DNA from: an uncultured Lachnospiraceae bacterium
GTDB lineage: Bacteria; Bacillota; Clostridia; Lachnospirales; Lachnospiraceae
DNA: 24,206 nt
Direction: 5' to 3'
Assembly (NCBI GenBank): GCA_910577655.1
Contig: CAJTOW010000027.1
Location: 1 to 24,206 of the forward strand
The translations under genes and the position numbers were made by a program. Shown piece by piece: positions 22,298-24,206 of the stretch (position 1 is its first letter; the number at the start of each line of letters is the position of its first letter). Below the pieces are notes generated by a model that had not been told where the DNA came from, did no database searches, and was given only the letters and a program-made list of their open reading frames with translations.

Positions 22298-23686
22298 ATG
22301 AGCAATAAGAAACAAGGCATTAACTTTAACCCATTTATTGTCATGGCCTGCATGGTCATTGCCTGTGCTGCCGCATCTTACGTAATCGCGCCGGGCGCCT
22401 ATGACCGCGAGACCATCGACGGAGTTACCCGTGTTCTGGCTGACAGCTATCATCCAGTCGACCGCACGCCGGTAACCTTGTTTCAGATTTTCAAGTCTCT
22501 GCCGGAAGGCCTGACGGCAACGGCAAACATGATGTTTGTGGTAATGCTGATCGGAGGTGTTGTTCAGATTTATTCGGATACCGGTGTTATGGCGGCTGCC
22601 ATCAACAGCGTGCTGAACGTGAAGAAAGTGTCCAGTGAAGCTATTATTTCTCTGATTATGATCGCATTTTTTGTCATTGGTGGTATCCTGGGCTGGTCTG
22701 AGCAGATTATCCCGTTTGTTCCCATCGTGATTTCCCTGACACTGGCTCTGGGATATGACTCCCTGGTAGGTATGGCGATCTCGGGCTTTGCATGTCTGAT
22801 CTCCTTTGCAGTCGGACCGTTTAACGTTTACACCGTGGGGACGTCCCATACCATTGCCGAGCTTCCCATGTTTTCCGGCTGGCAGCTTCGTATCTGCGCC
22901 CTGCTTGTCATCTGTGCGCTGAGCCTGTTCTGGGTGCTCCGCTATGCGAGAAAGATTAAGAAGGATCCCTCCAAAAGCCTTATGGCGGATGTGGATACTT
23001 CTGACCTGCGAATCCCCACTGACATTTCAGACGTACTCAATACACCGAAAACCCTGTCACTTGTTGTGCTGGCGATTTCCTTTGCAGTCGTTATCTACGG
23101 CCTCCTGAATCTGGGCTGGTCTTACACCGAGATGGGCGCCGTGTTCATGATGGGCGGAATTGTGGTGGCGCTGCTTAACCGGGTAGCTCCCACGGCATGT
23201 GTGAACATGATCCTCAAAGGTATGAGAGGCGCTATGGAAGGCGCACTGATCATCGGCGCGGCCCGTGCGGTTCAGGTAACCATGAGCTACGGCGGAATCA
23301 TTGACCCCATCGTCCATGGCCTGTCCACAATGATGCAGAGCTCTTCCCAGTATCTCACCAGTTGTGTTATGTTTATTATGAACTTCTTTATCAACATGCT
23401 GATTCCGTCCGGCTCCGGTCAGGCAACTGCCGTTATGCCGATCATGGTTCCTCTTGCTGATATGCTTGGCATCACCCGTCAGACAGCAGTGCTGGCTTTC
23501 CAGTTTGGTGACGGTATCTCAAACACCTTCTGGTTCTCCAATGGAACTCTGCTGATATATTGTGCACTGGCAAAGCTTTCCTTGAAGAAATGGTATAAAT
23601 TTATCCTTCCTCTTCATGGAATCTTCGTACTCGTAGAATTTGTCTTCTTATACATTGCCGTAGCCACCGGCTATGGTCCTTTCTAA
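22298..23686 (+). CDS. YfcC/DcuC-superfamily permease
   Basis: A 462-residue integral membrane carrier of the YfcC group (ion-transporter superfamily, Pfam DcuC-like). Some dozen hydrophobic segments are visible. The family signature is present in the C-terminal half: PSGSGQATAVMPIMVPLADM (370-389), then RQTAVLAFQFGDGISN (394-409). The matching first-half motif includes GWSEQIIPFVPIVI. Members carry amino acids, peptides or dicarboxylates; the M20 gene next door points to an amide or peptide substrate. The ATG at 22298 has GGAAAGGGG about 7 nt upstream; a TTG seven codons earlier is unlikely. It is divergent from the lysR gene. Confidence 0.88.
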   Translation: MSNKKQGINFNPFIVMACMVIACAAASYVIAPGAYDRETIDGVTRVLADSYHPVDRTPVTLFQIFKSLPEGLTATANMMFVVMLIGGVVQIYSDTGVMAAAINSVLNVKKVSSEAIISLIMIAFFVIGGILGWSEQIIPFVPIVISLTLALGYDSLVGMAISGFACLISFAVGPFNVYTVGTSHTIAELPMFSGWQLRICALLVICALSLFWVLRYARKIKKDPSKSLMADVDTSDLRIPTDISDVLNTPKTLSLVVLAISFAVVIYGLLNLGWSYTEMGAVFMMGGIVVALLNRVAPTACVNMILKGMRGAMEGALIIGAARAVQVTMSYGGIIDPIVHGLSTMMQSSSQYLTSCVMFIMNFFINMLIPSGSGQATAVMPIMVPLADMLGITRQTAVLAFQFGDGISNTFWFSNGTLLIYCALAKLSLKKWYKFILPLHGIFVLVEFVFLYIAVATGYGPF

Positions 23687-23689
23687 ATT

Positions 23690-24206
23690 ATGATGAATGT
23701 GATGGATGAGGTTCGCAAGAACCAGGAATATTTAATTGAAAAACGGAGATATTTTCACAGACACCCGGAACTGAGCTGGCAGGAATTTGAGACGGCAAAG
23801 GCGATCCGCGCAGAGCTGACGGCCATGGGACTTACCTATGAGACTGTGGGTACAAGTACGGTAGCCGTGATTCCGGGAGCGAAGACTGCTCCGGTCATCG
23901 GACTGCGCTGCGACATTGACGCGCTGCCGATTACCGAGGCCAGAGACCTGGAATTCAAGTCCCAGGAAAACGGCCTGATGCACGCCTGTGGTCACGATTC
24001 CCATATCGCCATGCTCCTTACAGCGGCGAAGATCCTGGCTGAGCATAGGCAGGAGCTGGAGTGTACCGTGAAGCTGATCTTCCAGGCAGCAGAGGAGGAT
24101 GCAAGCAACAAACGGGCCGGCGCCAGGGAAGTGCTGGATTCTGGTCTGATCGATGATGTGGATACGGTCTGCGGCATGCACATTTTCCCAATGATCCCGG
24201 CAGGAA
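23690..24206 (+). CDS. M20-family amidohydrolase (HipO/AbgB type), partial at window end
   Basis: An open frame of 172 codons that runs off the end of the window; about half of a normal M20 enzyme is visible. Motifs are RRYFHRHPELSWQEFET (19-35), LRCDIDALP (72-80), LMHACGHDSH (96-105; metal-binding Cys100 and His102), FQAAEED (131-137; Glu135-Glu136) and GMHIFP (His164). These match the hippurate or indole-acetyl-amino-acid hydrolase branch. It starts only 3 nt after the permease stop codon with no clear ribosome binding site, so translation is probably coupled. It likely hydrolyses the permease's cargo. It is less similar to the first M20 protein than to classical HipO-type enzymes. Confidence 0.92.
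   Translation, partial: MMNVMDEVRKNQEYLIEKRRYFHRHPELSWQEFETAKAIRAELTAMGLTYETVGTSTVAVIPGAKTAPVIGLRCDIDALPITEARDLEFKSQENGLMHACGHDSHIAMLLTAAKILAEHRQELECTVKLIFQAAEEDASNKRAGAREVLDSGLIDDVDTVCGMHIFPMIPAG

Overview
The window looks like chromosomal DNA of a low-to-mid-GC Firmicute, most likely a gut-type Lachnospiraceae (Clostridium cluster XIVa). The reasons are the DUF951 and DUF4317 proteins, strong AGGAGG ribosome binding sites, sigma-A promoters and the general gene complement. This is inferred from family knowledge, since no rRNA or tRNA is present. I see no CRISPR array, prophage or intact insertion sequence.

Layout. Positions 1-4800 carry housekeeping or poorly characterised genes: a leftward group (DUF2156 acyltransferase-like protein, sirtuin, DUF951), a leftward Nit-type amidohydrolase and a rightward DUF4317 gene. 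A leftward MATE exporter follows (4809-6143). From 16638 down to 6441 runs one tight leftward operon: M20 amidohydrolase, OppB- and OppC-type permeases, OppD- and OppF-type ATPases, a lipoprotein solute-binding protein, then two tandem M28-family proteins. A LysR-type regulator (17139-18083) lies upstream on the same strand. rarA (18195-19535) and a membrane-anchored polysaccharide deacetylase (about 20170-21024) follow. The right end holds a second LysR gene divergent from a YfcC-type permease and an M20 amidohydrolase that runs off the window.

How the genes work together. Two separate LysR-associated modules each pair an importer (an Opp-type ABC system; a YfcC-type secondary carrier) with cytoplasmic metallohydrolases that could release amino acids from peptides, acyl- or aryl-amino acids or similar amides. 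The substrates cannot be read from the sequence. Both M28 proteins lack the usual catalytic Glu-Glu pair and carry Gly-His instead, while the other expected metal ligands are present.

The most unusual signal is not a gene. Three leftward promoters (DUF2156, the first lysR, rarA) have the motif GTGAATAGTAAC or a one-base variant ending exactly 39 bp before the -35 hexamer. In two of them the motif also begins a 67-bp hairpin element of identical length. Those same two transcription units share a 38-39 bp leader block that can fold into a multibranched structure. This suggests a dispersed promoter/leader element that I do not recognise as a known family.
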